A DNA stretch of 64,000 bases from JAEUIG01 sp046349775 (GTDB lineage: Bacteria > Planctomycetota > Planctomycetia > Planctomycetales > Planctomycetaceae). Positions 18,988 through 26,711 of the stretch are shown here, piece by piece. The notes below the pieces were generated by a model that worked only from the letters and a program-made list of their open reading frames with translations, made no database searches and was not told the DNA's origin. A program made the translations under genes and the position numbers. The stretch is from positions 37,601 to 101,600 of the forward strand of contig JAXMBS010000010.1 of assembly GCA_046349775.1 (NCBI GenBank), read 5' to 3'. Within the stretch, counting starts at the first letter, position 1; every line of letters starts with the position of its first letter.

Positions 18988-20592
18988 GTGAGCCTGCAAT
19001 CTCTGATGGAAGATGCGGTCGACGGCGACGCGCTCAAGCGGCCGTTCAGCCTCCCCCTGGAACTGACCGTCACCGACGACGACGTCGTCGCCGCACTCTG
19101 GGCGCACCCGGAAGGGCCGCCGCGCGATGAATTCGCCCTCCGCGCTCTGCGCATCGGCGTCCTGGCCTTGAAACAGGCCCAGGGGCAGATCGACGCAACC
19201 GCCGTCCGCCAGGAAGGGGAACGGCTGCTGCAGAACGTCGAACGCGCGCTGCAGCAGCACCAGCAACTGCTCAATGAGCGGCTGACGACGCAGCTCAAGA
19301 CGTATTTCGATCCCAACGACGGACGGTTTCACGAACGCATCGAGCGGTTGATCCGGCAGGACGGCGAGCTGGAGCAGCTCCTGCGACGCAACGTCGGCGA
19401 TGAGGACAGTCGGCTGTGTCAGACGCTGGCCCTGCACGTCGGTGACGACAGTCCGCTGATGCGCGTGATTGACCCGGAAGCCGGCGACGGGCTGACGGCG
19501 GCCTTGCGGCAGTGCCTCGAAGAGAAACTGCACGATCAGCGACAACGCGTCCTTGAGCAATTCTCGCTCGACAACAAGGAGGGCGCCCTGTGCCGGTTCC
19601 TGAAAGAGGTGCAGCAGCACTACGACGGGATCAGCGGCGATCTGACCGGCAAAATCGACAAGGCGGTCGGCGAGTTTTCGCTCGACGACGAGAACTCGGC
19701 GCTGAGCCGGCTCGTCGGCCGTGTGACCGACGCCCAGCAGACGATCACGCGCGAGTTTTCGCTCGACGCGAAGGAATCGGCGCTGTCTCGCCTGCGCGGC
19801 GAAATCGTGGACCTGTTGAAGGGCCAGTCGGAGAGTAACAGCAAGTTCCAGGAGGAGGTGAAGGTCGCGATCGGAGAACTGCAGGCGCGCAAGGCGGAAG
19901 CCGCGCGATCGACGCGGCACGGAATCGAGTTCGAGGAATGCCTGTTCTCTGTTGTACAGGCCGAGGCGCAGCGCTGTGGCGACGTGGCGGAGTTCACCAA
20001 GGAGAAGGCCGGACACATTTCTCGCTGCAAGATTGGCGACATCGTCGTGTCGCTGGGACCGGACTGCGCCGCACCCGACGCGAGGATTGTCTTTGAGGCG
20101 AAGGAGGACCAAAGTTATCACGACCGCCACGCGCTCGATGAATTGGACACGGGACGAAAGAATCGTGATGCGCAAATCGGCGTGTTTGTGTATTCCTCCA
20201 AGACGGCTCCCGCCGGAATCGAACCGTTTCGGCGGCTGGGCAACAGCATCCTGATCGTCTGGAATAACGAGGACGCCGCGTCGGACCTGTACGTCAAAGT
20301 CGCATTCACTCTGGCAAAGGCGCTGTGTGTCGGCGAACAGCGCAAGCACGCCGAGGAAGCGGCTGACCTGGCCGAGATGGAACGCGGCGTCCAGGCGATC
20401 GAGAATCGGGTCAAGGACCTGGACCAGATTCAGAAGTCGGCCACGACGATCAGAAATAGCGCCGACACGATCCTTGAGAACGAGCGGCGGTTCCGCAAGA
20501 CGATTGATGAACAACTTGAGAATCTTCAAGAGCGGATCGGTGCCCTCAAGTCCCTCGTCGGCACTGCGTCAACCGGTTCCGAGTCCCTCTGA
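18988..20592 (+). CDS. Coiled-coil protein with predicted PD-(D/E)XK nuclease core
   Basis: 534 residues starting at GTG 18988, with GAAGGAG just upstream. Residues 50-135 and 440-525 are predicted to be long charged helices or coiled coil. Between about 189 and 271 there are three diverged copies of an EFSLDxxxSALSRL unit (about 191, 229 and 256). Residues 310-425 look like a restriction-endonuclease fold: GIEFEECLF (E314/E316), then IGDIVVSLG (D351), then VFEAKED (E370-x-K372), the arrangement of the D...ExK catalytic motif, followed by a strand IGVFVYSS. Coiled coil plus nuclease core recalls RmuC, but I do not recognise the family. A DUF1653 gene follows 56 bases later. The nuclease assignment is inferred from motif spacing only. 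Confidence 0.8.
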   Translation: MSLQSLMEDAVDGDALKRPFSLPLELTVTDDDVVAALWAHPEGPPRDEFALRALRIGVLALKQAQGQIDATAVRQEGERLLQNVERALQQHQQLLNERLTTQLKTYFDPNDGRFHERIERLIRQDGELEQLLRRNVGDEDSRLCQTLALHVGDDSPLMRVIDPEAGDGLTAALRQCLEEKLHDQRQRVLEQFSLDNKEGALCRFLKEVQQHYDGISGDLTGKIDKAVGEFSLDDENSALSRLVGRVTDAQQTITREFSLDAKESALSRLRGEIVDLLKGQSESNSKFQEEVKVAIGELQARKAEAARSTRHGIEFEECLFSVVQAEAQRCGDVAEFTKEKAGHISRCKIGDIVVSLGPDCAAPDARIVFEAKEDQSYHDRHALDELDTGRKNRDAQIGVFVYSSKTAPAGIEPFRRLGNSILIVWNNEDAASDLYVKVAFTLAKALCVGEQRKHAEEAADLAEMERGVQAIENRVKDLDQIQKSATTIRNSADTILENERRFRKTIDEQLENLQERIGALKSLVGTASTGSESL

Positions 20593-20648
20593 TCGGGACC
20601 GCAACCGCCAATTTGTGCGATGAAGTGCTTCGTTTCCGGGTTCTTGCG

Positions 20649-20873
20649 ATGACCGATTCGACACTGCCCCCCGGCCGGTATCGCCATTACAAGGGCAACG
20701 CGTACATCGTCCTTGGCGTCGCCCGGCACAGCGAAACACAGGAGGAACTGGTGGTCTACCGGCAGGACTACGGCGACCGCAGCCTGTGGGTCCGTCCGCG
20801 GTCGATGTTCGAGGAAACGGTCGTGGTCGACGGCCGGCGTCACCCAAGATTTGAATTCATCGGCAGCGACTGA
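20649..20873 (+). CDS. DUF1653 domain-containing small protein
   Basis: 74 residues with the DUF1653 pattern: GRYRHYKGNAYIVLGVARHSET, then ELVVYRQDYGDRSLWVRPRSMF. The domain is small, all-beta and of unknown function, often encoded alone. The open frame starts at a TTG at 20613, but ATG 20649 matches the normal family length. It lies 56 bases after the nuclease-like gene on the same strand and converges with the phosphatase gene, 13 bases away. Confidence 0.85.
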   Translation: MTDSTLPPGRYRHYKGNAYIVLGVARHSETQEELVVYRQDYGDRSLWVRPRSMFEETVVVDGRRHPRFEFIGSD

Positions 20874-20886
20874 GGCGGTCCAGCCC

Positions 20887-21327
20887 TCACACGCCGTCGA
20901 CCATCTGACTGCGGCCGGCAACGATGGCCTGGACGTCGGCCCACAACCCGGCCGCCAGATCGCGCGGGCCAGTGCCGACCACGTCCGCCAGCGCCTGCTG
21001 CAAATCAATTCCTGCGGCTCGTGACAACGCGGCAGTGGCGATCGCCGGCGCGCGGCTCATTCCGCCGCCGCATACAATGAGGGTCGGCGTGCCGGCTTCG
21101 ATCAGGTGGCTGGCCGTCCCAATCGCCAGTTCGAGCCGCGCCGCGGGATTCCCCGGTCCGTCGAGCAGCGGTATCCGGCAGTAGCTGATATCGCGCGGAT
21201 AGACGACGGGCGATTCTTCAATCGCCAGATCGATGATCGCCGTCACGCCGGCCGACAGCACGCGGGCAACGTTGCGCGCGTCGCCGGCGTTACCGATCCA
21301 GAGTTTTCCGGCGATGACTTCGCGCAT
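20887..21327 (-). CDS. Dual-specificity protein phosphatase family protein
   Basis: 146 residues. The CX5R phosphatase loop is CGGGMSR (C86 to R92) followed by AP. The usual histidine before the catalytic cysteine is valine here (LIVCGGG), which would change the acidity of the nucleophile. The N-terminal part (KLWIGNAGDARN, IIDLAIEE) matches the dual-specificity fold, with D33 as a possible general acid. The substrate is unknown. The gene lies just downstream of a truncated nucleotidyltransferase, 12 bases away on the same strand. Confidence 0.8.
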   Translation of the reverse strand: MREVIAGKLWIGNAGDARNVARVLSAGVTAIIDLAIEESPVVYPRDISYCRIPLLDGPGNPAARLELAIGTASHLIEAGTPTLIVCGGGMSRAPAIATAALSRAAGIDLQQALADVVGTGPRDLAAGLWADVQAIVAGRSQMVDGV

Positions 21328-21339
21328 GTCGGTCTGGTT

Positions 21340-21471
21340 TTACACCCGGAAGTCGATGTCAGCTGTCGCCCGCGGGTGCCCGTGGGCCGCCATCGCATAT
21401 GCCCCCATTAGCAGGTACTCCGCGCCGGCGGCGTTCAATGCGGACAACATGTCGAGGAAGTCGGGATTCAC
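21340..21471 (-). pseudogene. Truncated minimal nucleotidyltransferase
   Basis: A GTG-started frame of 43 residues: VNPDFLDMLSALNAAG, then GAYAMAAHGHPRATADIDF, then a stop. GAYA...ATADID is the G(S/A)x9-10DxD metal-binding signature of MNT/KNTase-type nucleotidyltransferases, but the protein stops two residues after the signature, whereas the family is usually at least 100 residues longer. The phosphatase gene starts 12 bases later. This looks like a 5' remnant left by a deletion or a nearby frameshift. No fragment of the missing C-terminal part was found downstream. Confidence 0.72.
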
Positions 21472-21619
21472 CCACCGGTTCTCCCATCAACGCCCAGGCT
21501 TCGACGGCCCGTTGCCACATCATATTGATGCACGCCTCCGACCCGAGATAGCTCAGGTCGTACTCTCCGTGCTCTTCGTGCAGCGGCAGTTTTCGCACCG
21601 GCCAGTGCTCGCCTGACAT
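21359..21619 (-). CDS. Small hypothetical protein overlapping the nucleotidyltransferase remnant
   Basis: 86 residues, MSGEHWPVRKLPLHEE to APAGDS. The first 50 residues, with GEYDLSYLGSEACINMMWQRAVEAWALMGEP, look like a genuine protein. From 21471 down, the frame overlaps the nucleotidyltransferase remnant in another frame and becomes arginine-rich, as antisense or out-of-frame reading does in this genome. The true stop may therefore have been lost. I do not recognise a family. It is probably the upstream partner of the nucleotidyltransferase in a two-gene unit. Confidence 0.4.
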   Translation of the reverse strand: MSGEHWPVRKLPLHEEHGEYDLSYLGSEACINMMWQRAVEAWALMGEPVGESRLPRHVVRIERRRRGVPANGGICDGGPRAPAGDS

Positions 21620-21974
21620 GCGGCTATTTTAGCAGAGAGTGTCGCCATCCGTCAGGCGGGTTCGGAATCCCGAAATCTGAATGTCGAAATCCGAAAGTCG
21701 TTGATGGTTGATCGATCACCACTCACTAGACCACCAGACGACCAGTCCACCAGGCACCCGCCCCGAACCTCAGCGGCCGTTTCTGCGTCCTCCCGCTGGT
21801 CGCGTAATGATTCATCGATTCTTCTCGTGGTCCGCGTCTGCTTCCATGCTAGAATGAATGCCCGTGCGGTCCCCCGCCGGCGCGCCGCTCGACGCCCAGT
21901 CGAATCGCCCGCCCTCCAAGTTTCGCACCGGTCTGCACCCGCCTGACCCGCGGCCGCAGCCGGTCGCCTGCCCC
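21620..21974. other. Divergent intergenic region with word-like repeats
   Basis: The left part (about 21663-21762) is made of short reiterated words such as CGAAATC, GAATGTCGAAATC, TTGATGGTTGATC and CCACCAG-ACGACCAG-TCCACCAG. It belongs to a class of AT-richer repeats seen at several other intergenic sites. The frame of the MFS gene is open from 21858, but the segment up to 21974 is Pro/Arg-rich and probably untranslated. No other gene is seen. Confidence 0.6.
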
Positions 21975-23315
21975 ATGACGACCGACCTGACCGCATCCGA
22001 ACCGACGGAGCGGACCATTTATGACCGCGCCTTCTGGCTCGCCTATGCGGCGAATCTGATGCTGGTCACTGCGAATTCGCTGACGTTTCGGTTCGCGGAG
22101 TTCATTCACTTTCTCGGCGGATCGGAAACGGTCACCGGCCAGATTGTCCGCGCTGGTCTCCTGGGTTCGCTGGCGGTCCGGCTGGTGCTCGGACAGGCGA
22201 TCGACGGCGCCGGGGTCCGGCGGATCTGGACGGCCAGCACCGTCTGCTTCGTCGCCGGCGGTCTGATGTTCGTGTTCAGCGACCGGATCGGCCCGCAGCT
22301 ATACGTGGCACGGGTCTTGTTCACCGCCGGCATGGCGAGCATGTTCGCCTGCTCGATCTACCACGTGCAGTCGCAAGTGCCGCCGTATCGCCGCACCGAA
22401 GTCATTGGCAGTCTCGGCACCAGCGGATTCATCGGGATGATCGCCGGCACGCAATTCGGCGATCTGCTGTTCCACACGATCCCCAATCACGGCCGGCTGT
22501 TTGCGATCCTGTTCGGCATCACCGTCGGACTGGGAATCGGCTACTTCGTGCTGATCGCGCGGGTCACGCGCGGTGAAGCGCAGTCTCCTGTCAGCAGCCC
22601 GCCGATTCACCGGCTGGCGTTCCGATACTGGCCAGGGGCGGTCGTCCTGGTGGCGCTCGTCATGGGGGCCGGCTTCACCGTGACGACAGTGTTCCTCACG
22701 CGATATGCGACCGAGCACGGCCTGCATGGCATCGGCATGTTTTTTGTCGGCTACGCGGCGTGCGCATTCGTCTTCCGCTGGGTGAGCCGGTCGTGGAGCG
22801 CGGCGATTGGCCGGCACCGCGTGATCCTGATCGGACTGGCGGGGCACGTGATCGGCTACCTGTTGCTGATCCCGGTGCGCTCCGACCTCGGTTTCCTCCT
22901 GCCGGCGGTGCTGCATGGCTTCGGCCACGCACTCCTGTTCCCGTGCGTTGTGTCGCTCGGCGCCGGCGCGTTCCCGCCCGAATATCGCGGCACCGGGACG
23001 ACGATCATCCTGGCTTTCGTCGACCTCGGGACGATGCTCTCCGCGCCGTTGCTTGGCAGGTTGATCGAGGCGGATGGCTTCACGTACACCTATCTTGCGA
23101 TGGCGGCATTAACGTTCGCCGTCGCCGCGGTCTATGCAGCGCTCAAGTTCCGCGTGGCGGACTTTGACGGCCTGCCAGCGATCGCCCACGACGAGACGCT
23201 GGTCGACGACCTGCCCGAAGAGCTGGCAACTGTCCCCGCACCGTCGGTCACTCCGTCGCTGGACATCGATTCGCACGCTGCGGAATCGACGCCCGTCACT
23301 TGCCGCCGGGCTTGA
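21975..23315 (+). CDS. MFS transporter
   Basis: 446 residues with about twelve hydrophobic segments. The N-terminal half carries LRAGLLGSLAVRLVLGQAIDGAGVRR-like loop 2-3 features (GQAIDGAGVRRIW), and the C-terminal half begins around residue 220 after a charged loop (TRGEAQSPVSSPP). TGTTIILAFVDLGTMLSAPLLGRLIE is a typical late MFS helix. The substrate cannot be told. The start ATG 21975 (MTTDLTASEP) was preferred to the earlier in-frame ATG at 21858, because the extra 39 residues are Pro-rich and unlike a transporter N-terminus. Its 3' end overlaps the convergent small gene at 23296-23583 by 20 bases. Confidence 0.88.
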   Translation: MTTDLTASEPTERTIYDRAFWLAYAANLMLVTANSLTFRFAEFIHFLGGSETVTGQIVRAGLLGSLAVRLVLGQAIDGAGVRRIWTASTVCFVAGGLMFVFSDRIGPQLYVARVLFTAGMASMFACSIYHVQSQVPPYRRTEVIGSLGTSGFIGMIAGTQFGDLLFHTIPNHGRLFAILFGITVGLGIGYFVLIARVTRGEAQSPVSSPPIHRLAFRYWPGAVVLVALVMGAGFTVTTVFLTRYATEHGLHGIGMFFVGYAACAFVFRWVSRSWSAAIGRHRVILIGLAGHVIGYLLLIPVRSDLGFLLPAVLHGFGHALLFPCVVSLGAGAFPPEYRGTGTTIILAFVDLGTMLSAPLLGRLIEADGFTYTYLAMAALTFAVAAVYAALKFRVADFDGLPAIAHDETLVDDLPEELATVPAPSVTPSLDIDSHAAESTPVTCRRA

Positions 23316-23583
23316 TCTTGCCCGACTGCAGGTCTTTGACGACCTCCGCCAGCAGCGCGGGATCCTGCTTCTCCAGAATGTGCGCGACGCGCGTCGTCGG
23401 CAGTTTCATGCGGGTCATTGTCTCTTCAACCGACTTCCACAGCTTCTGTTTCTGCTTGTCGCCGGTCGCCAGGTACAGGCTGGTGACCAGCTCGCTCAGG
23501 CGCTGTTCGTCGATCTGGTCCCGGTTCTCGTAGTACCGGGAGATGACTTTCTGCTGATACTTCGTATATTCGCGTTCGGCCAT
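23296..23583 (-). CDS. Conserved-looking hypothetical protein
   Basis: 95 residues, charged and helical throughout: EYTKYQQKVISRYYENRDQIDEQRLSELVTSLY, then KLWKSVEETMTRM, then KQDPALLAEVVKDLQSGKIKPGGK. There is no signal or membrane segment. It looks like a real small cytoplasmic protein, with normal amino-acid composition unlike the Arg-rich shadow frames. I do not recognise a functional family. It overlaps the end of the MFS gene by 20 bases on the opposite strand. Confidence 0.75.
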   Translation of the reverse strand: MAEREYTKYQQKVISRYYENRDQIDEQRLSELVTSLYLATGDKQKQKLWKSVEETMTRMKLPTTRVAHILEKQDPALLAEVVKDLQSGKIKPGGK

Positions 23584-23685
23584 CGACTCGTTCGCCCGCT
23601 GGGTGTGACACGATCTCCGTGGCGAAGTTTAATGAACTTCCGGACGTGTCAAGAACGCCGCTTGGCTGGAAGAGGTCGTAAAACC

Positions 23686-23772
23686 GGGAGGGCGAGGCTC
23701 CTGCCGAGCCGGACCGATCGGAATGCCCTGCGTTCATGGTCGCTTTCCCGACTGGTCGGGATGGCCCTCCCT
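23686..23772. repeat. GGGAGGGCGAGGCTCC-type hairpin repeat, copy 2
   Basis: GGGAGGGCGAGGCTCCTGCC starts at 23686, and the complementary end GGCCCTCCC lies at 23763-23771. The left arm matches copy 1 at 1213 almost base for base, while the loop differs. It lies in the 314-base divergent gap 23584-23897, which otherwise shows no gene. Confidence 0.75.
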
Positions 23773-23897
23773 TAACGCCGACATCGAAGTTTTGAGACCG
23801 GCGCAAACTCAGCGACATGGCCCCGATTCGCAGCGATTCGCGATTCTTCCTATTTGCTGGTGATTAGAGAACAGCGCGCAGACTGTATTATCTGAGG

Positions 23898-25433
23898 ATG
23901 CAAACGATGAGCGCCGCGCAGGACGGCATTTCGGAACTGGTCTCGACCCTACGCGAAGATGCTCTGTTTGCCTCCTGCGCCAATCTGCTGTCGTGGGACG
24001 AACAGACGTATCTGCCCCCCGCCGGAGCCGCGCACCGCGCCGAACAACTGGCACTGCTCGCGGGATTGTCACACGAGCGCGCCACCGCGCCCCGGCTCGG
24101 TGAGTTGCTGCAGCGACTCGAGGCCGGGGGAGCGTCGGCTGCGAATGGCGACTCCCCGCTGGCCGCGGTGATCCGGGAAGCGCGGCGCGCGTATGACCGC
24201 GCCATAAAACTGCCGCGGCGACTCGTCGAAGAACTGTCGCGGACCGCGACGCTCTCCCAGCAGGCCTGGGTCGATGCCCGCAAGCAGCAGGACTTTCCTG
24301 CGTTCCGTCCGTGGCTTGAGAAGATCGTCGCCCTCAAACGGGAGGAGGCCGCTGCGGTCTCGCCCGCGGGGGGAGTGCTCTACGATGCCTTGCTGGACGA
24401 GTACGAACCGGGCGCGTCGGCCGCCGGGATCTCGCAGGTGTTCACGAACTTGCGGCGCGAGCTCGTGCCGCTTGTGGCGGCGATCCACGACAGCGGGCGG
24501 CAGCCCGACGTCTCGATTCTGACTCGCAATTATCCGATCGAAGCTCAGCGCACGTTTTCCGTCGCGGCTGCCGAATCCATCGGGTTCGACTTCCAGGCGG
24601 GGCGACTGGACGAAGCCGCGCATCCGTTCTGCAACGGAATCGGTCCGGGAGACTGTCGTCTTACAACACGTTACGACGCCGCACATTTCCCGGGCGCCTT
24701 CTTCGGCACGCTGCATGAGGCCGGACACGGCATTTACGAGCAGGGGCTGAGCGCGACCGATTTCGGCACCGCCCTGGGGCAATACGCTTCACTCGGCATC
24801 CACGAATCGCAGTCGCGGCTGTGGGAGAACTTTGTCGGGCGCAGCCGGCCGTTCTGGACACATTTCTTTCCGCCGGCACAACGCGCTTTTCCGGAGGCGT
24901 TGTCGACCGTCTCGCTGGAGAGTTTTTTCGCGGCGATTAACGACGTCCGACCGTCCTGGATTCGCGTCGAAGCGGACGAGATCACGTACAACCTCCACAT
25001 CATGTTGCGGTTCGAACTGGAGCAGGCGCTGATTGCGGGACAATTGCCGCCGGCCGATCTGCCGGGGGTCTGGAACGACGCCTTCCACCGCGACTTCGGG
25101 ATGACGCCGCCGCACGACTCCCTGGGCTGCCTGCAGGACATCCACTGGAGCATGGGCCTGATCGGGTACTTCCCGACCTACACGCTCGGCAACCTGTGCG
25201 CGGCGCAGATTTTTGAAGCGGCGGATCGCGCGCTCGGCGGGCTCGCGGAACAGTTCTCTCGCGGAGAATTCCGGCCGCTGAAAGAGTGGCTGAACGTAAA
25301 TATTCACCGGCGCGGTCGGCAATTCACGCCGGCGCGGCTGATCGAAGTCGTGACGTCGCAGCCTCTTTCCGCCGACGCGCTGCTGCGGCACTTGCGCGGC
25401 AAGTTCTGTGCGCTGTACGGCGTCAAGGCTTGA
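23898..25433 (+). CDS. Carboxypeptidase M32
   Basis: A 511-residue metallocarboxypeptidase of family M32 (thermostable carboxypeptidase Taq type), which removes C-terminal residues from peptides. The zinc motif HEAGH is at residues 273-277, with the downstream family signature HESQSRLWEN at 302-311. LLSWDEQTYLPPAGAAHRAEQ near the N-terminus is also characteristic. The length is normal. ATG 23898 is closely preceded by TGAGG; an ATG nine bases later is possible. The last 11 bases overlap the convergent livM gene. Confidence 0.95.
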   Translation: MQTMSAAQDGISELVSTLREDALFASCANLLSWDEQTYLPPAGAAHRAEQLALLAGLSHERATAPRLGELLQRLEAGGASAANGDSPLAAVIREARRAYDRAIKLPRRLVEELSRTATLSQQAWVDARKQQDFPAFRPWLEKIVALKREEAAAVSPAGGVLYDALLDEYEPGASAAGISQVFTNLRRELVPLVAAIHDSGRQPDVSILTRNYPIEAQRTFSVAAAESIGFDFQAGRLDEAAHPFCNGIGPGDCRLTTRYDAAHFPGAFFGTLHEAGHGIYEQGLSATDFGTALGQYASLGIHESQSRLWENFVGRSRPFWTHFFPPAQRAFPEALSTVSLESFFAAINDVRPSWIRVEADEITYNLHIMLRFELEQALIAGQLPPADLPGVWNDAFHRDFGMTPPHDSLGCLQDIHWSMGLIGYFPTYTLGNLCAAQIFEAADRALGGLAEQFSRGEFRPLKEWLNVNIHRRGRQFTPARLIEVVTSQPLSADALLRHLRGKFCALYGVKA

Positions 25434-26565
25434 GCGACTCAGCCCGACGCCGTCGCATCAAGAAATCCCACACCTCACGGTTGCCGAACAGTCCCTGCGG
25501 GCGCAGCAGCATCATGCCGATCAGCAGCAGGGCATAGACGATCATCCGATATTGGTTGAAGTCGCGCAGAAACTCCGGCAGCGTGGCCAGGATCGCCGCC
25601 GCCAGCATCACGCCCGTGATCGAGCCTTTGCCGCCGAGAACGACCATGATCACGATCTCGATCGACCGCTGGAACCCGGCGTCATTCGGCGTCAAGATCA
25701 CGCCGCTCTCATGAGCGAACAGGCCCCCCGCGATCCCGGCGAAGAACGCCGAGATAATGAACGCCCGGACCTTCCAGCGGGTGATGTTCACGCCCATCGC
25801 CTGGGCGGCAATCTCATCCTCGCGGATTGAGACCAGCGCGCGGCCCGCCGCCGAGAACTTGATTCGCTGCGCCACGATCACCGTCACGGCGACGAACAGA
25901 TAGACCCAGAACAGGTTCGAATACTTTGGCAACCCGTCAAAACCCAGAGCGCCGCCGACCGGCGGCGGCAAGAGCTGCTTTACGGTCGCCTCGCGCAGCG
26001 CCGTCGTCGAACCGATGACATCATTCGTCTGCTGCAGCAGCACGCGGACAATCTCGCCAAACCCCAATGTCGCGATCGCCAGATAATCCCCGCGCAGTCG
26101 CAGCGTCGGCAGGCCGACGAGATAGCCGGCTCCGGATGCGACCAGCCCCCCCGTCAGACAGGCTGCCACGAACAGCCATTCACCGGGTCCGAACGGGCCG
26201 CCATGCCTCACGCTGCTCTGCCAGAGCAGCAGAGAGCAGTAGTACGTGACGGTCCCGGCCGTGTAGCCACCGACGGCCAGAAATCCGGCGTGTCCGAGCG
26301 AGAATTGCCCGGCCAGCCCGTTCACCAGGTTCAGCGAGACCGCCAGGATGATGGCGATTCCGGCATCCAGCAGCACGCGCGCGGCGTACGTGCCCACCGC
26401 GGGACCAACGCCCCACTGCATCGCTGCAGCGAGAGCAATGCCAATCGCCAGCGGAGCCAGACCGCGCAGCCAGGCACGACCCGCAGGCGGACGCAGGGCA
26501 TCCGCTTCGCGTAGAACCGTCGGGAGCTGGGAGGAAGGACTTTGGATTTTAGATTTCCGATTCAA
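25423..26565 (-). CDS. livM: Branched-chain amino-acid ABC transporter permease (LivM type)
   Basis: 380 residues with about nine to ten membrane segments. Family features are NLVNGLAGQFSLGHAGFLAVGGYTAG near the N-terminus and LRGDYLAIATLGFGEIVRVLL in the middle, followed by AFFAGIAGGLFAHESGVILTPNDAGF. It forms the membrane channel of a Liv-type importer with LivH, which is encoded just upstream (gap about 150 bases). No LivG, LivF or LivK gene is next to them. The start is uncertain: the frame opens at a TTG at 26565, inside repeat-like sequence, and there is no ATG until well into the first membrane segment. Confidence 0.92.
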   Translation of the reverse strand: MNRKSKIQSPSSQLPTVLREADALRPPAGRAWLRGLAPLAIGIALAAAMQWGVGPAVGTYAARVLLDAGIAIILAVSLNLVNGLAGQFSLGHAGFLAVGGYTAGTVTYYCSLLLWQSSVRHGGPFGPGEWLFVAACLTGGLVASGAGYLVGLPTLRLRGDYLAIATLGFGEIVRVLLQQTNDVIGSTTALREATVKQLLPPPVGGALGFDGLPKYSNLFWVYLFVAVTVIVAQRIKFSAAGRALVSIREDEIAAQAMGVNITRWKVRAFIISAFFAGIAGGLFAHESGVILTPNDAGFQRSIEIVIMVVLGGKGSITGVMLAAAILATLPEFLRDFNQYRMIVYALLLIGMMLLRPQGLFGNREVWDFLMRRRRAESLKP

Positions 26566-26711
26566 GGGTTATCGGTTGTTCGTCATCGGCCACCGGTTTT
26601 CGATCTCTCAACGTTCAACGCTGAATGACCTCAGCTTTCAAATCTGAAATTTCAAATCTCAGATTCAAGGCCGCTCATTGATCAACCATCAGCAATAAAC
26701 CATCGACCACC
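26566..26711. repeat. AT-rich word repeat between livH and livM
   Basis: This stretch is built from short related words (CAAATCTGAAATTTCAAATCTCAGATT, GATCAACCATCAGCAATAAACCATCGACC). It contains complementary runs such as GATTTCAGATT-like pairs and resembles the repeats at 29958-30046 and 46711-46833. It splits an otherwise typical livHM pair. Confidence 0.55.
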
